From Okeania sp. KiyG1 (lineage in GTDB: Bacteria > Cyanobacteriota > Cyanobacteriia > Cyanobacteriales > Microcoleaceae): a DNA stretch of 64,000 nucleotides. The notes under the pieces were generated by a model, which worked only from the letters and a program-made list of their open reading frames with translations, was not told where the DNA came from and ran no database searches. Where the stretch lies: NCBI RefSeq assembly GCF_014132355.1, contig NZ_BLZO01000184.1, positions 62,001-126,000 on the forward strand, in the 5' to 3' direction. Below are positions 29,417 to 40,215 of this stretch, one piece after another; positions within the stretch are counted from its first letter, which is position 1, and each line of letters opens with the position of its first letter. A program made the translations under genes and the position numbers.

Positions 29417-30900
29417 TTTAATTATTTACCTCACTTATACTGGAGCTTATTATTTTTTCTGAGATAAATTCTACCAAGATTTTAGTTCCTCAGAAAATTA
29501 TTTAAAATATTAGACATCTCTGGAAAAGAGGGAGTAGGTAGGGAGGTTGCATGGAACGTCCGTACAGAGTAGGGGGAAATAATTGATAATTTATGTACGA
29601 TAATTGATTTAATTTTTTATTATTGGAGGTGTGTATTGCTTCTAAATTATGACTTGTTTAGTGGAAGCTCAAAATATTAAAAAGCTTTTCCTAACAGAAT
29701 GCTCTGCAAACAGCAATTAAGCAGCCATAATTCAGCTAAAACTGAGAGAAATGCAATTGAATAAGGGTATTTCAACCCTTCTTTAATGGTCTTGATTGTA
29801 GAATTAGAATATTTCAACCCAAGCTGATAGCTAAAAGCTAGTTCAACAATTAATAATTAATAATTAATAATTAATAATTAACAATTACCTCTCCTTGAAA
29901 AAAAGAGGATTGACGCTTAAGGAAATTTTTTTTCTCCTTTAAAGGAGAGACTTTAAACCTTTATTATTCCGTAAAATTGACATCTAAATAAAATTATTCT
30001 TACTAAATTTGATTACTACCATAAAAATTTATTGAGAGTGTTTGTCACAACTTATAATAATAATTCATCTATACATAGAATATAGCAACGTAAGCATTTC
30101 CTGCGGAATGCTGCCCAAACAGCCGTCAGCTATCAGCTATCAGTTATTGCTTTTAGTTTACAATCAAAGCTTTATTAATTGTCTTATACCAAATTCAAAA
30201 AGGTAGTTACATCTTAGTTTGTGATTTCTTCCTACCATAAAAAAGATAAATCTGATAAATTCTAAAAATTAAACCTTTTTTCCTCTTTAATATTTATGTT
30301 TTTCCTTCCCTATTCCCTCCATACCTATTCCCTATTCCCTCTGCCGTGACTGTAGCAATATTTTATGAAATTGGTATTACTACAAAAGTTGGTTCCCTTG
30401 ACCTTAAAGTCAGTTGTTAATTTAAACACTGTTCTTAAAGAGAAAGTATTTTTGCGCTATAGCTGACTGCTATTAGCTGTCAGCTCTCAGCAAAAGGATG
30501 GGGGTTAAATTAATATAGACTTTAAAGCCAACTTTGGTAGTAAGTATAAATTATGCCTCAATTAGTAAAGCTTTTATCTAAAACTCAAAGCAATAGCTGA
30601 TAGCTGATAGCTGATAGCTGACGGCTGTTTGCGTTTGCGTAGCATCCCGTAGGGAAGCAGTCCGCAGGAAATGCTTACGATAATAGTTAAGATTGACGAA
30701 AAACCTTAAAATTTCTGACTCCTGACTCCTGACTCCTAGCTACCACAGAAATATTAAAATTGAAATAGGATTGCTATAGTTTTGCTGATGTTAATTCTTA
30801 TCTAACTTAGAAAAAATTAAGAATTATCACAGACTATGGATAAGTTGAGAAGTTCAAGTTTAAAATTGCGATACCATATAGCTTTATACTGGCAAATTCT
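29417..30900. repeat. Gene-free 1.5 kb with large imperfect palindrome
   Basis: No gene. A mosaic repeat lies at 29846-29985 ((TTAATAA)n run, ACCTCTCC, CCTTTAAAGGAG). Positions 30090-30678 form a nested inverted repeat: GTAAGCATTTCCTGCGGAA at 30090 matches its complement ending at 30678, with GCTGATA heptamers and ACGGCTGTTTG, and the inner arms TTACTACAAAAGTTGG (30374) and CCAACTTTGGTAGTAA (30528). GACTCCT heptamers lie at 30717-30740. Confidence 0.65.
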
Positions 30901-31422
30901 ATGTGTAATTCTCAACATATCAATAAAGATTTGAGCTTAGAAGAAGTTTATACTTGTCCTGTATGTTATCATGGCCATATATCAGCAATGGTTTTAATGG
31001 ATGCTTTTGCTTGTAACTTCTGTAACCATATTTTTACTGCCGATATGGTAAAGCAATCATTGAAAATAGCAGATAGTTCTTCTAATTTAAGTTGGCGGTG
31101 GAATGGTAGAAATTGGAAAGTCGATCATCCTAATGTAGAATTGAACTGGATAATTAAGTTATTAGCAGTTGCATTTGTAATATTACCAACAACATTAATA
31201 GGATTAACGGCTTACTTTTATCCCCCAATACCTGGTACTCCTTTGTGTTGGTTACCGAAAGTTTGGACTGGTTTAACTTTTCTATTTCATTTGCTAATTA
31301 TCGTTAATATTTTCATTGATTATTATCAGTTTCCAGTCAGGTTATATTTAAAGGCAGTAGGACGGTATTTATGGTTGAGAATTTCACCACAAAATTCTTC
31401 TACTTCAACAATTAACAATTAA
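30901..31422 (+). CDS. Conserved cyanobacterial zinc-ribbon membrane protein
   Basis: 173 aa. An N-terminal zinc ribbon with two CxxC knuckles (CPVC at about 19 and CNFC at about 39) precedes WRWNGRNWKV, then two membrane segments (about residues 82-106 and 122-142), with YQFPVRLY at the end of the second. Proteins with this layout are, as far as I recall, conserved across cyanobacteria without known function. The gene is intact, isolated, and preceded by AT-rich DNA without a clear Shine-Dalgarno sequence. Confidence 0.75.
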   Translation: MCNSQHINKDLSLEEVYTCPVCYHGHISAMVLMDAFACNFCNHIFTADMVKQSLKIADSSSNLSWRWNGRNWKVDHPNVELNWIIKLLAVAFVILPTTLIGLTAYFYPPIPGTPLCWLPKVWTGLTFLFHLLIIVNIFIDYYQFPVRLYLKAVGRYLWLRISPQNSSTSTINN

Positions 31423-32816
31423 CAATTAACAATTAATCATTAATAATATCAAGTCCGCTAGCATCGGTATTTTCATTAATTGATAATTGATAATGGATAA
31501 TTGATAATTACCTCGGGTTTTAACCGCTCTTGATTGAACATAAGGAAATATTATTTCTTTTTTTGCCCTTAAAAGGGAGGCTTCAAGGCGCGAATTATTT
31601 AATTATTAATTACTAATTATTTGGTAAAGGTAAGGAAGAAGGAAGAAGGGAGAGGGAAGAAGGCTTGATTTATCTAGAACAGAAGACTTAAAATTCCAAA
31701 AAACTTAAATTTTTGTAGATATTCATCCTTGAGTTTACACAAATACGCCCCAGCGGAAATCATATAATTACCTCTTCTTGTAAATTAAGAGGATAGGCTA
31801 AAAAAGAATTTTCTTTTTTCTCTATGAATGGAGAGACTTTATACCTTAATTTTAATTTTTCGATAAATTTCAAGGTAAGCATTCAGCGGTCAGCTATCAG
31901 CTATCAGCTATGAGTTATTAACTGATTATTTTGGCAGGAAGAATGAGTCTCGAAAAAAAATGAAAAGTTATTAATGAAATTGGTCATCAGCGAACCTTAG
32001 TCGTTGCTTGATTCTTTCAAAAGCTGTTTGCGTAGTATTCCGCAGGAAATGCTAATAGCTGAATGTTTACATTTCAAGACGATCAATTGCCAAATTAGAA
32101 CAAATTGATAAATGTTTGCTACAAATATCTAGGGTATTTCTTAGGAGTCAGGAGTAGTATAGGAATGGCTTTAGTGCCATTTTTAGGGCATAAACTATCT
32201 TTTTTGTCAAAGAGAGAGACATCTCCTGCACGCGTCTTTTTATCGCTCTTACTATTCGTAACATTCTTTTTTAAAATTGGTATTAGACAAAATTAACGAG
32301 CAATATATGAAAATATGGAGTTTCCAGATGAGTTATGAAACTAGATTATCATTTTTTACCATACTAAAAATCTGTAAAATTCTGCACTTTTCTCTGTTCC
32401 CTAAAGTCTTGAATTATCTTTTTATACCATTGTTAAAAAGAATGTGTTTGAAGAATAAGTGTCATTTCAGTTATCAGTTATCAGTTATCAGTTATCAGTT
32501 ATCAGTTAGCCTCCTGTGGGAGGAACTGCGTTATCAGTAACTCTATCTGTTTGCGCAGCATTCCGCAGGAAAGCAAGAAGCTTGAAATAGATAATATTCT
32601 TTTTATCCCCTTAAAAGAGGAGGCGTAACTACCCAATTTTTTGGTGATTAAAAGAAAGACGCAGGAGATGTCTCTTTGACAAAGCGGTGCGACCCCGCGT
32701 CGCCTGTACCTGGTAGCGCACCAAGAGAAAAAGAAAGAGAATTTCCTACCTAAAAACTGTTATTGAAGGCATTCATTCTGATTTCTGACTTCTGACTTCT
32801 GACTTCTGACTCCTAA
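31423..32816. repeat. Gene-free 1.4 kb of mosaic repeats and inverted repeats
   Basis: Mosaic repeats lie at 31474-31625 and 31766-31880. Positions 31875-32070 are bounded by GTAAGCATTCAGC and its near-complement (GCTGAATGTTTAC). TTGTCAAAGAGAGAGACATCT (32205) and its inverted partner at 32651-32684 enclose TTATCAG heptamers (32463-32507) and a short mosaic copy (32560-32650). TCTGACT heptamers fill 32780-32812. Short frames here are repeat-derived and not credible genes. Confidence 0.6.
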
Positions 32817-33463
32817 TTAAAGAAAGATAGCATTAATAAAAACATCAGTTAAATTCATATTTTCTAAGTCTTCAATAGTCACAGTATTACAAATATCAAA
32901 CCTAGCACCCATTGTTTGTAATTCATTATCTAATAATTGAAAAACTGTGTTACTTCAGGCTTATTTCCTACCTGAATAAGTGAAATACCCAATTCTTCAT
33001 CTTGTTGCAAATTATTAGCAGCAAAAATTATAATATCCTTGACTCTATCGGGATTTTCTATCTCACCTACCGTAACAACCAAGATAGTTTCCCCATTTGG
33101 CTTTGCTATATTTAAAGCACGTCGCTCAAAATAATTATCAATAGCATCCTTAAGAGCATCTGCTAAATTAGTTTTACCCGAAGGTTGATTTTCCAGAAAG
33201 ATATGAACTAAGTCGGTGGATGTCACCTGGTCATATCGTTTAAAATAGTCAGAAAATAGATAAACTGTTAGTCCATCTAAATCTAACTTCTCACATTCAC
33301 TTGCTAATTTTATTACCGACTCTTGCATTAGCTCCCAAGGACTTTTGCCTATAGCAGAGTCAGATAGATACATATCTTTGCTTTTATCGATGATTAAGGT
33401 GTAATCACGCTGTTGTATAGCAGCACCACCTTCAAGTAACGGGTCCATAATATTTTTCTCCAT
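32817..33463 (-). pseudogene. vWA-domain protein (TerY-like), frameshifted
   Basis: A von Willebrand A domain: RDYTLIIDKSKDM, then LDLDGLTVYLFSDYFKRYD, GKTNLADALKDAIDNYF and NGETILVVTVGEIENP. The frame stops at 32930 (TQFFNY). With one more T in the TTTTTC run it continues as QLLDNELQTMGARFDICNTV to a stop at 32817, the full length of related cyanobacterial proteins. In those the metal site reads DKSGSM and TDGEP; here it is DKSKDM and TVGEI, so the MIDAS is degenerate. A GGAG 9 nt upstream favours the ATG at 33448. vWA proteins mediate metal-dependent protein contacts, often with chaperone-like ATPases or kinases; none is adjacent. Confidence 0.75.
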
Positions 33464-34581
33464 TATCTTCTCTTGCTAAATTGTTAATAGCACCAAAATT
33501 GCTTTGTGCTTACTTAATTTTCTACTGCCAAGGAAGATATTTTTATCCATCCGTAGAAACTTCTAGGTTCGAGGATGTTTGTCAACATAAAGATTAAGTA
33601 GGGTCTGTGACGGTACCCTTACCATTTCTGGAATAATGGTCAGTTTTACACCTCAAGCACCTCGTGATGTGAGAGGTGTGCATTATGCAACACACTTCGC
33701 ACCCTACATGGTTAAATATTTATTTTACAAACACTCTCTGATGATGAGATGAGAATTAGAATTTTGATTTGTCAGTAAAAATTTAGAACTTTAATAGCTT
33801 AACATTGTATTATCGTACCATCTTGTTGGTAGTTGCAGATACTTTCAATGCAGAAAATTTAGATAGAAGCAAACTTTACATTTACATCAGCTCTAGAAAA
33901 AAGTCTCTTCTCCGGAAAAACACCAAATTAAATTGAAATAAAGTAATAGTTGTTGTCAGAGCTTTTATGACGAATTATTACGGAACTAACTGACTTTTTT
34001 GTAAGTCTATTTTAGTTAAATACTTTCAATAATTGATAATGGATAATTGATAATTACCTCTCCCTAAAAGAAGAGGGTTGAATAAAAGGAAAAATATATT
34101 TTCTTGGTCGATTGGATATGGCGAGGTTTCCTCGCCATCCCTCGACCGCTTTTTCCCCTTGAAAGGGGAGGCTTTAAACCTGAATTATTTAATTATTTAA
34201 TTATTAATTCTTCGGTAAATTTTTCTTGTCTGTTACTAACCAGATAAAATGGTACAAACTAAGTTCATTTTAGTTATGAGAGATTAAATAGATATAGACA
34301 AATTAAGTTTAACTAATACTAAATTTTACAATTCTTCTGTTATGTTTAGCCAAGTAGCAGAATAAAATTAAAACTTACATTTTTAAGCAGCTACACAAAA
34401 TTAATCACACATTTTTTCAGATTAATTACCTGATATTGTAAGCATTCTATAGAATCAGAGTATGTCAATAATTTTGTTTAGTAGTTTATCTAATCCTGTA
34501 GTTATATTCAGAGTTATAAAATGACAGCTTCCTCAATTCATAATAACAAGTAAATCTAGCAATAATAAATGAGTACTAACT
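33464..34581. repeat. Gene-free 1.1 kb with one mosaic repeat
   Basis: Positions 34029-34220 are a mosaic repeat (CTTGGTCGATTGG, GGCGAGGTTTCCTCGCC palindrome, CCCCTTGAAAGGGG). Positions 33600-33715 contain CACCTCGTGATGTGAGAGGTG, a strong hairpin in a TGTGACGG...CACCCTACATGG unit. The remainder is AT-rich and featureless to me. Confidence 0.55.
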
Positions 34582-35256
34582 ATGAAATTAAACTCTAAAA
34601 ATTATAAACCCAATCTAAATGAGCGAGTTTATAAGAAATCACCTCATCCTTTTTTACTAGCATTAATTTTGACTGGAATATTAGCTGCTGAAGCATATCC
34701 CAATCTGACTGAAACAGCAATTGCTTCTGTCAAAGTACTTCAATCTCAACAATTAGAAACAAACACCAAAATTAATTCTACAGCTAATAAATTTGCTAAC
34801 CTTATCAAGTCTGCAACAGAGATGAAAATCGACGATCAGACAGAAATATCTCAACCCTTTTTTTCTAAAAAATAAATCTATCAATCAGGTACTCGCTGTC
34901 AGCAAACCTTCCATTAATCAAAATTTTGATGGGATAAAAAAATTGGTAAACCCACTCTAGATAAAGTGGAAGAATTTGCTGATAATGAAGAAATAATACC
35001 TAATAATATAGTTGATGCTGTTCGCGAAGATTTAAGTAATCAAACGGGTATTTTGCCTGAAAATATCAAGGTTACTCAAGTCAGTCAAGAAACTTGGCCT
35101 AATACTTGTTTAGGACTTGCAAATAGTAATGAACTTTGTGGGCAAAGATTAGTAGAAGGTTGGTATATTATCTTGTCTGATGGTAATTATACCTGGGCTT
35201 ATCGTACAGATGATAAAGGTAAATCTATCAGAGTAGAAGCAAAAAATAAAATATAG
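34582..35256 (+). pseudogene. Secreted small protein, two compensating frameshifts
   Basis: The ATG at 34582 opens a protein with a signal-like segment (FLLALILTGILAAEAYP) and stops at 34875. The same frame resumes at about 34930-34966 and ends at 35256 with IPNNIVDAVREDL, LPENIKVTQVSQETWPNTCLG, CGQRLVEGWYIIL and YTWAYRTD. The DNA between reads open in a different frame (SINQVLAVSKPSINQNFDG), bounded by runs of six and seven A. Two A-run length changes would restore one protein of about 225 aa. The C-terminal WPNxCLGL...GW domain recurs in cyanobacterial exported proteins of unknown function. Confidence 0.65.
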
Positions 35257-35871
35257 TTCTCATCAGTTATCTATTAATTACCAAATACTTTAAATGGAAA
35301 TGCCATAAATAGATGGAAATGCCATAAATAGATTGTGTTGCACCACATTTTGCTACATCAAATAAAATATCTCAGCATTGCGGAGCTATAGTTAAGTTTG
35401 GTATTATGAAAATTTATCAGCAATTATAGCAGTTTTTAATAATAGATAGACTACAGTGGCCAAAGCTCCTACTGACTACTCCCTAACTCAAAATAATTTT
35501 GTAGTCTACTTAAATGAATTGCGCTGTAAGTTTGCTTTCGTAGGGGAAGGAAAATGTTTAAACTAGGGAGAGTTCAAGAATTTAGAATTTAGAATTTAGA
35601 ATTTAGAATTTAGAATTTAGAATTTAGAATTATCTCTCCTTTAAAACTGAATTGATTGACTAATCATGAAATTTTTCTTCTCTTGGTCTCATGGATATGG
35701 CGAGGAAACCTCGCCATCCCACCCTACGGGAAGCTGCGCTACGAAAGCTTTTTATCCCCTTAAAAGGGGAGGCTTTATACCACAATTTTTCGGTAATTAT
35801 CAATTATCAATTATTGAGAAGCACTTTCTAATCTTGAAGAGATAGTGGTGCAGAAAAATTGAATATTAAAA
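35257..35871. repeat. Mosaic repeat upstream of tRNA
   Basis: GAATTTA heptamers at 35578-35625 pass into a mosaic repeat ending about 35825 (GGCGAGGAAACCTCGCC palindrome, ACCCTACGGGAAGCTGCGC, CCCCTTAAAAGGGG). A unit at 35467-35533 is the inverse of 20158-20232. No gene. Confidence 0.6.
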
Positions 35872-35944
35872 TGGAGCTAAGCGGACTCGAACCGCTGGCC
35901 CCCTCAATGCCATTGAGGTGCTCTACCAACTGAGCTATAACCCC
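35872..35944 (-). tRNA. tRNA-Ala (GGC)
   Basis: A 73-nt cloverleaf. The acceptor is GGGGTTA with TAGCTCC and discriminator A, and it includes the G3-U70 pair that identifies alanine tRNAs. The D arm holds AGCTCAGTTGGTAGAGC, the anticodon arm is CCTCA-ATGGCAT-TGAGG with anticodon GGC, and the T arm holds GGTTCGAGTCC. The CCA end is not encoded; TTT follows the discriminator. Confidence 0.97.
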
Positions 35945-36607
35945 TAATCAGAAGTACCTTAGCCTATTCTAAACAAACTGCTTCTTTTTTGATTAGTATA
36001 CTAACTATACCAGAACTTCTAGATTTTACAGATACTTTATCAAAAATACTTATTTTTAATTTACTTATGCATAGGAGTATTTTATATTTTTCGATTAATT
36101 AATTAATATTAATACCCATCCGGCGTATATTGAGGCTCTAAGAATTTTTTCTGATAACAAAAACAATCAATCCCCTAGCTTTTATTCAACATTACCAGGA
36201 CTTACGCACGCATATCAAATCACACATCATATGTAGGGGCGAATGGCATTCGCCCTCCCTGTATGTAGAGTCTCTGCGTAAGTCCTGATTACCTTACTAT
36301 TTTAGTCATCTGAAACGAAAGTAAATGTCCAAAGTTTAAGGTCTTTACTCGGTCTCGGAGGGTATATTACTGAAAAACCTCACAAAACTGAGTTTTCTAA
36401 TCAAGGCAAAGTTGGTAAACGGAAATTAAAACGAGACTGAATTGGGAAATGTCTAGACCATCTATTCCCCCTCGAAGTCGTGTATTCTCTCTAGAACCAA
36501 TAGAGGACTTCACAACTACTCTATAATGCAATAGTAAGGTTAAACTTAGATAGAGTTTGTGCTAAGACCACAAAAATTAATCATAATTCTGAATATTTGA
36601 TTAGATA
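35945..36607. repeat. Gap with MITE between tRNA and VOC gene
   Basis: A MITE with TIR CAGGACTTACGCA lies at 36196-36287. Elsewhere the DNA is AT-rich with no readable gene. Promoters for the divergent tRNA and VOC genes must lie here, but I see no certain -35/-10 pair. Confidence 0.5.
36196..36287. mobile_element. MITE, TIR CAGGACTTACGCA
   Basis: A 92-bp unit with near-perfect ends CAGGACTTACGCA and TGCGTAAGTCCTG, and the inner palindrome GGGCGAATGGCATTCGCCC. It is the best-preserved copy in the window, suggesting recent movement. Confidence 0.8.
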
Positions 36608-37207
36608 ATGTTAGTAGTAAATATTATGGCTTTTCTACTCCCTCAGCTAACTTTAGGCGCTTTTTTACCAGAGTTACCACTTGATAGTTTATTTTCTACC
36701 CAAGGAATAATGGTAATGCTACTAGCAGCTTATGCTGTAGCTATGTGGATGTTTCTTACTAGCGCCCCGAAGGTTTACACAATAATGGTTTCAGACTTAG
36801 CCATTGCTCAACAGTTTTATGAAGGAATGCTTGATTTACCAGTAGCAGAAGTGCCTTTACATTATTATTATAATTATGAACAAACATTAGGTGCAACAGG
36901 TATAGATCCACTTTATCTATCGAGCGATTATACCAGACCAAGCACTACTAATCAAGGAACAGGAGTTTCAGATGGTCTGTGGTATCAATTGATGAAAAAT
37001 ACTCAGGTACATATTATTAGTGGAGCAAGTCTAGGTACGAGAGATAACCAACGTCATGTCTGCTTTGATAAAGATTGTTTAGAACAAATATTAATGCGCG
37101 TACAAATGCGAGGTATTAAATACAAAATTAGAAGGGAGAGACCCCTGAATTTATTAGTTAAAGATTGGAATGGTCGAGTAATAGAAATAGCTGAAGTTAA
37201 AAATTAA
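36608..37207 (+). CDS. Glyoxalase/VOC-superfamily-like protein
   Basis: 199 aa. An N-terminal hydrophobic part (residues 1-50: MAFLLPQLTLGAFLP, IMVMLLAAYAVAMWMFL) includes a likely membrane segment. A beta-alpha-beta-beta-beta module follows: VYTIMVSDLAIAQQFYEGMLDL, then RHVCFDKDCLEQILMRVQMRG and LLVKDWNGRVIEIAEV, as in vicinal-oxygen-chelate proteins. The metal ligands of active glyoxalases cannot be assigned with confidence, so no reaction is proposed. Translation could also begin at the ATG at 36626. It is intact and alone. Confidence 0.75.
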   Translation: MLVVNIMAFLLPQLTLGAFLPELPLDSLFSTQGIMVMLLAAYAVAMWMFLTSAPKVYTIMVSDLAIAQQFYEGMLDLPVAEVPLHYYYNYEQTLGATGIDPLYLSSDYTRPSTTNQGTGVSDGLWYQLMKNTQVHIISGASLGTRDNQRHVCFDKDCLEQILMRVQMRGIKYKIRRERPLNLLVKDWNGRVIEIAEVKN

Positions 37208-37819
37208 TAATAAATTATAGATTTAACTATAGATTTTAATAATTGAAGAAGTAGTTAGAAAATGCATTCTATGGGGATTTGTACCCCACCAACGGCATTT
37301 GCAATCTGTAAACTGTAGGGGAGGATATTATATCAAATCCGGTTAAACAGTTATAGATTGGTTAATTCATTAATTGATAATTGATAATGCATAATTGATA
37401 ATTACCTCTGGTTAAAACCGTTACGGGATTGAATATAAGGAAATATTATTTCTTTTTTCCCTTAAAAGGGAGGCTTCAAGGCACGAATTATTTAATTATT
37501 AATTATTAATAATTCGGTAAGAAGGAGTCAGGAGTCAGGAGGAGAGAGAATCACAAAGATGAGCGTAGTTATGTTGTACCTGTCGGAGATTTCAATACAA
37601 TGGCATCAGCAATTGTCAAGATTTTAGACGGGAATCAGAAAAATCATTTTCGTCAATCCTATCCGTTTTCAGGAGAGGTAATATAGCATTTCTCACACTA
37701 ATGAAATACACCTAATCTTTATTTCTTTTTTATCGCCTATTCTTCATATCTGGTGTTCCCTCAAACCAAAAAATTTTGCATCTCTCACTTCTTGGGAATT
37801 GCTAATAATTAATTACTAA
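37208..37819. repeat. Gap with mosaic repeat
   Basis: Positions 37371-37520 are a mosaic repeat (AATTGATAATTGATAATGC, ACCTCTGG, GGAAATATTATTTC, CCCTTAAAAGGGAGGCTT, CGGTAAG). GGAGTCA repeats follow at 37524-37540. The rest is AT-rich with no gene. Confidence 0.6.
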
Positions 37820-38368
37820 TTATTTCTTATTTCCAGGCATTAAACGGTAGGCATCCATACTTAAAGATGCTCCTAGAAGTTGAGAAAACCAGATTTCAAA
37901 AGAGCGAAACCCATAATTAGGAATATCTGAATCTATATTAGATATAGGCTCAACAAGAATAGTAAACATTCCTAAACGATTTCCTGCTAGAACATCAGTA
38001 AATAAGCGATCGCCTACCATTGCAACTTGCTCTACTGGTAAATTCATCGCATCAACAGCTTTTTTTAATTTACGACGAGAAGGTTTACCTGCTCCAGCAA
38101 TATAAGGTATATTGAGAGACTCGGCGATGCGACTTATTCTATATTGGCTCAGATTATTACTTACTAACCATAGACTTGTTATTGTTCTAATTTCCTCTAC
38201 CCATTCACTTAATTCCGGAGAAGTATTACTGTCACGAATTGGTACAAGAGTATCATCTACATCCAACACTAAACCTTTAATTTGATGTGTTTGAATAATT
38301 CCCGATGTTAGACTTAAAATTGAGTTCCCTAAAACTAAATCTGGCTGTAAAAGTTTACCCCAAGACAT
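37820..38368 (-). CDS. YqeG family HAD-IIIA phosphatase
   Basis: 182 aa of the YqeG/HAD superfamily subfamily IIIA. The motifs are LVLDVDDTLVP (nucleophile Asp and the acid/base Asp two residues on), SLWLVSNN (motif II), a Lys in GKPSRRKLKKA (motif III) and MVGDRLFTDVLAGN (motif IV). Related enzymes dephosphorylate phosphatidylglycerophosphate in some lineages (plant and mitochondrial PGP phosphatases), so a lipid phosphate substrate is possible. It is the last gene of a same-strand series with mltG, DUF3727, yqgF and GNAT, an order that I recall as recurrent in cyanobacteria, although the gaps are repeat-filled here. Confidence 0.9.
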   Translation of the reverse strand: MSWGKLLQPDLVLGNSILSLTSGIIQTHQIKGLVLDVDDTLVPIRDSNTSPELSEWVEEIRTITSLWLVSNNLSQYRISRIAESLNIPYIAGAGKPSRRKLKKAVDAMNLPVEQVAMVGDRLFTDVLAGNRLGMFTILVEPISNIDSDIPNYGFRSFEIWFSQLLGASLSMDAYRLMPGNKK

Positions 38369-38739
38369 AAAATTAAATTAATATTTATAATAAAAATAAC
38401 AATAATTTTCAATGAATAAGTTAAAAGTCAAAAATAATAGAATATTAACGCAGTATAAATAAAAGACATCAAAGTTATTTATTCATAAACTGCTAATTTT
38501 GACTTTCTTACTAATCAAAAAAGTAAAAAAACTGCTAGTGCAGGATGGCGGAAATAACTGGTTACAAAATCCTAAAAGCTTTACCAATCAATACTTTTGA
38601 CCTTTTACTTTTAGTGCAGGATGGCAGAAATAACTAACCAGTTACAAAATCCTAAAAGCCTTACCAATCAATACTTTTGAGGGCGAAGGCCATTCGCCCC
38701 TACGACTTTTAAATTTTGACTTCCGCGTAGGGATACTAG
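38369..38739. repeat. Tandem GTGCAGGATGGC units
   Basis: Two copies of a unit of about 65-75 bp, at 38534-38600 and 38612-38680 (GTGCAGGATGGC, CAGTTACAAAATCCTAAAAG, TACCAATCAATACTTTTGA). The same unit lies at 8637-8707. The half-MITE palindrome GGGCGAAGGCCATTCGCCC follows at 38682-38700. No gene. Confidence 0.65.
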
Positions 38740-39828
38740 CTACTGAGATGATAACATTCTTTCTACCTCTGCAATAGCAGCCTCATGTTCTGCGGCAGTA
38801 CGACTGAAAATATGAGTACCATCATACCTGGCCATAAAATATAAATATTCTGTATCCTCTGGATTAAGAGTTGCTTCTAAACTAGCTAAACCTGGGCTAG
38901 CAATTGCGGTTGGTGGTAAGCCAGTATTAAGATAAGTATTATAAGGAGAAGGAGTTTCAACCTGACTATAGGTAAGAGGTTTCTCTTTTGTTTGACGAAT
39001 ACCAAGGCCATATTCCACCGTTGGGTCTGCTGCTAACCTCATACCCTTCTTCAAACGATTATTAAATACACCGGAAATTACACCTCGTTCCTCAGCAACT
39101 ACAGATTCCTTTTCTACAATACTTGCCAAAGTCACCCACTCATGGAGGTTCAAATTTTCGGCATTATTCAGATTTTTCTGATATACAGGCAATGCTATTT
39201 TTTCAAACTGCCCTAACATTTGATTAATAATAGCTTCAGCAGTCTTATTTTCCGCTTCTATCTTATAAGTATCTGGGAATAAATAACCCTCTAAGTGAGG
39301 AATATTACTTGGTAACCAGGGAAATTTATCATAAGGAATATTTTTAGTAGCAGCAATAAAATCAGCAGCAGGAAAAAATTCTTGAGCTTCTAAATATTCA
39401 GCCATTTGTTTAATTGACCATCCTTCACGAATGGTGTAGCTGAGTTTAACTACATCTCCGTCTAGAATTTTATCCGCGATCGCGCTGAGTGGTTCTGTAG
39501 GTGATAAATTATAAGTTCCTGCTTTAAACTCTAGATCTGGATTTTGCATTCCCAACCATTTGACCCAGAAATTCCAAGCTGTTGCAGAACGAATAATACC
39601 AGCAGCTTCTAAATCTTCACCTATTTGTTGACCATAAGTTCCGACTGGAATTTTAATTGTTACAGCATTTTCTTCTGGAGACTGAGTAGATGATGTGTTT
39701 GTCACTAGAGGGCCACTAACCCAACTCCACCAGGCCCATCCCTGCCAAGCAAAAATACCACAGCTTACAGGTAAGATGGCCAAATAGAATAGGGCACGAT
39801 TGGAAATTAGTTTAATACTATTTTTCAT
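38740..39828 (-). CDS. mltG: endolytic murein transglycosylase MltG
   Basis: 362 aa. One N-terminal membrane anchor (about residues 10-34) and an acidic linker lead to a LysM-like region (KIPVGTYGQQIGEDLEAAGII). The YceG domain follows: HLEGYLFPDTYKI, the catalytic Glu in LASIVEKES, NNRLKKGMRLAADPTVEYGLG, SPYNTYLNTGLPPTAIASPG and YFMARYDGTHIFS. The enzyme cuts nascent glycan strands at the outer membrane face and sets their length. The gene is intact and on the same strand as yqeG. Confidence 0.95.
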   Translation of the reverse strand: MKNSIKLISNRALFYLAILPVSCGIFAWQGWAWWSWVSGPLVTNTSSTQSPEENAVTIKIPVGTYGQQIGEDLEAAGIIRSATAWNFWVKWLGMQNPDLEFKAGTYNLSPTEPLSAIADKILDGDVVKLSYTIREGWSIKQMAEYLEAQEFFPAADFIAATKNIPYDKFPWLPSNIPHLEGYLFPDTYKIEAENKTAEAIINQMLGQFEKIALPVYQKNLNNAENLNLHEWVTLASIVEKESVVAEERGVISGVFNNRLKKGMRLAADPTVEYGLGIRQTKEKPLTYSQVETPSPYNTYLNTGLPPTAIASPGLASLEATLNPEDTEYLYFMARYDGTHIFSRTAAEHEAAIAEVERMLSSQ

Positions 39829-39964
39829 TTGATTAGTTAATACTTTATCCTCAAGGTTCTCTTAGCTTAGTTTGTAGCGAAGATGATTATCTAAGTTATT
39901 CTAGAGCATAATTTTAGGTATAAATATTTGACTAAATCACCCTGATTTGCTCAAAGTTTTAAAT

Positions 39965-40208
<244 letters not shown>

Positions 40209-40215
40209 AAATAGT

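Noticed and set aside
32105-32540. Two plus-strand frames of 63 and 87 codons
   Set aside because: They run through inverted repeats and TTATCAG heptamers; composition is not coding-like.
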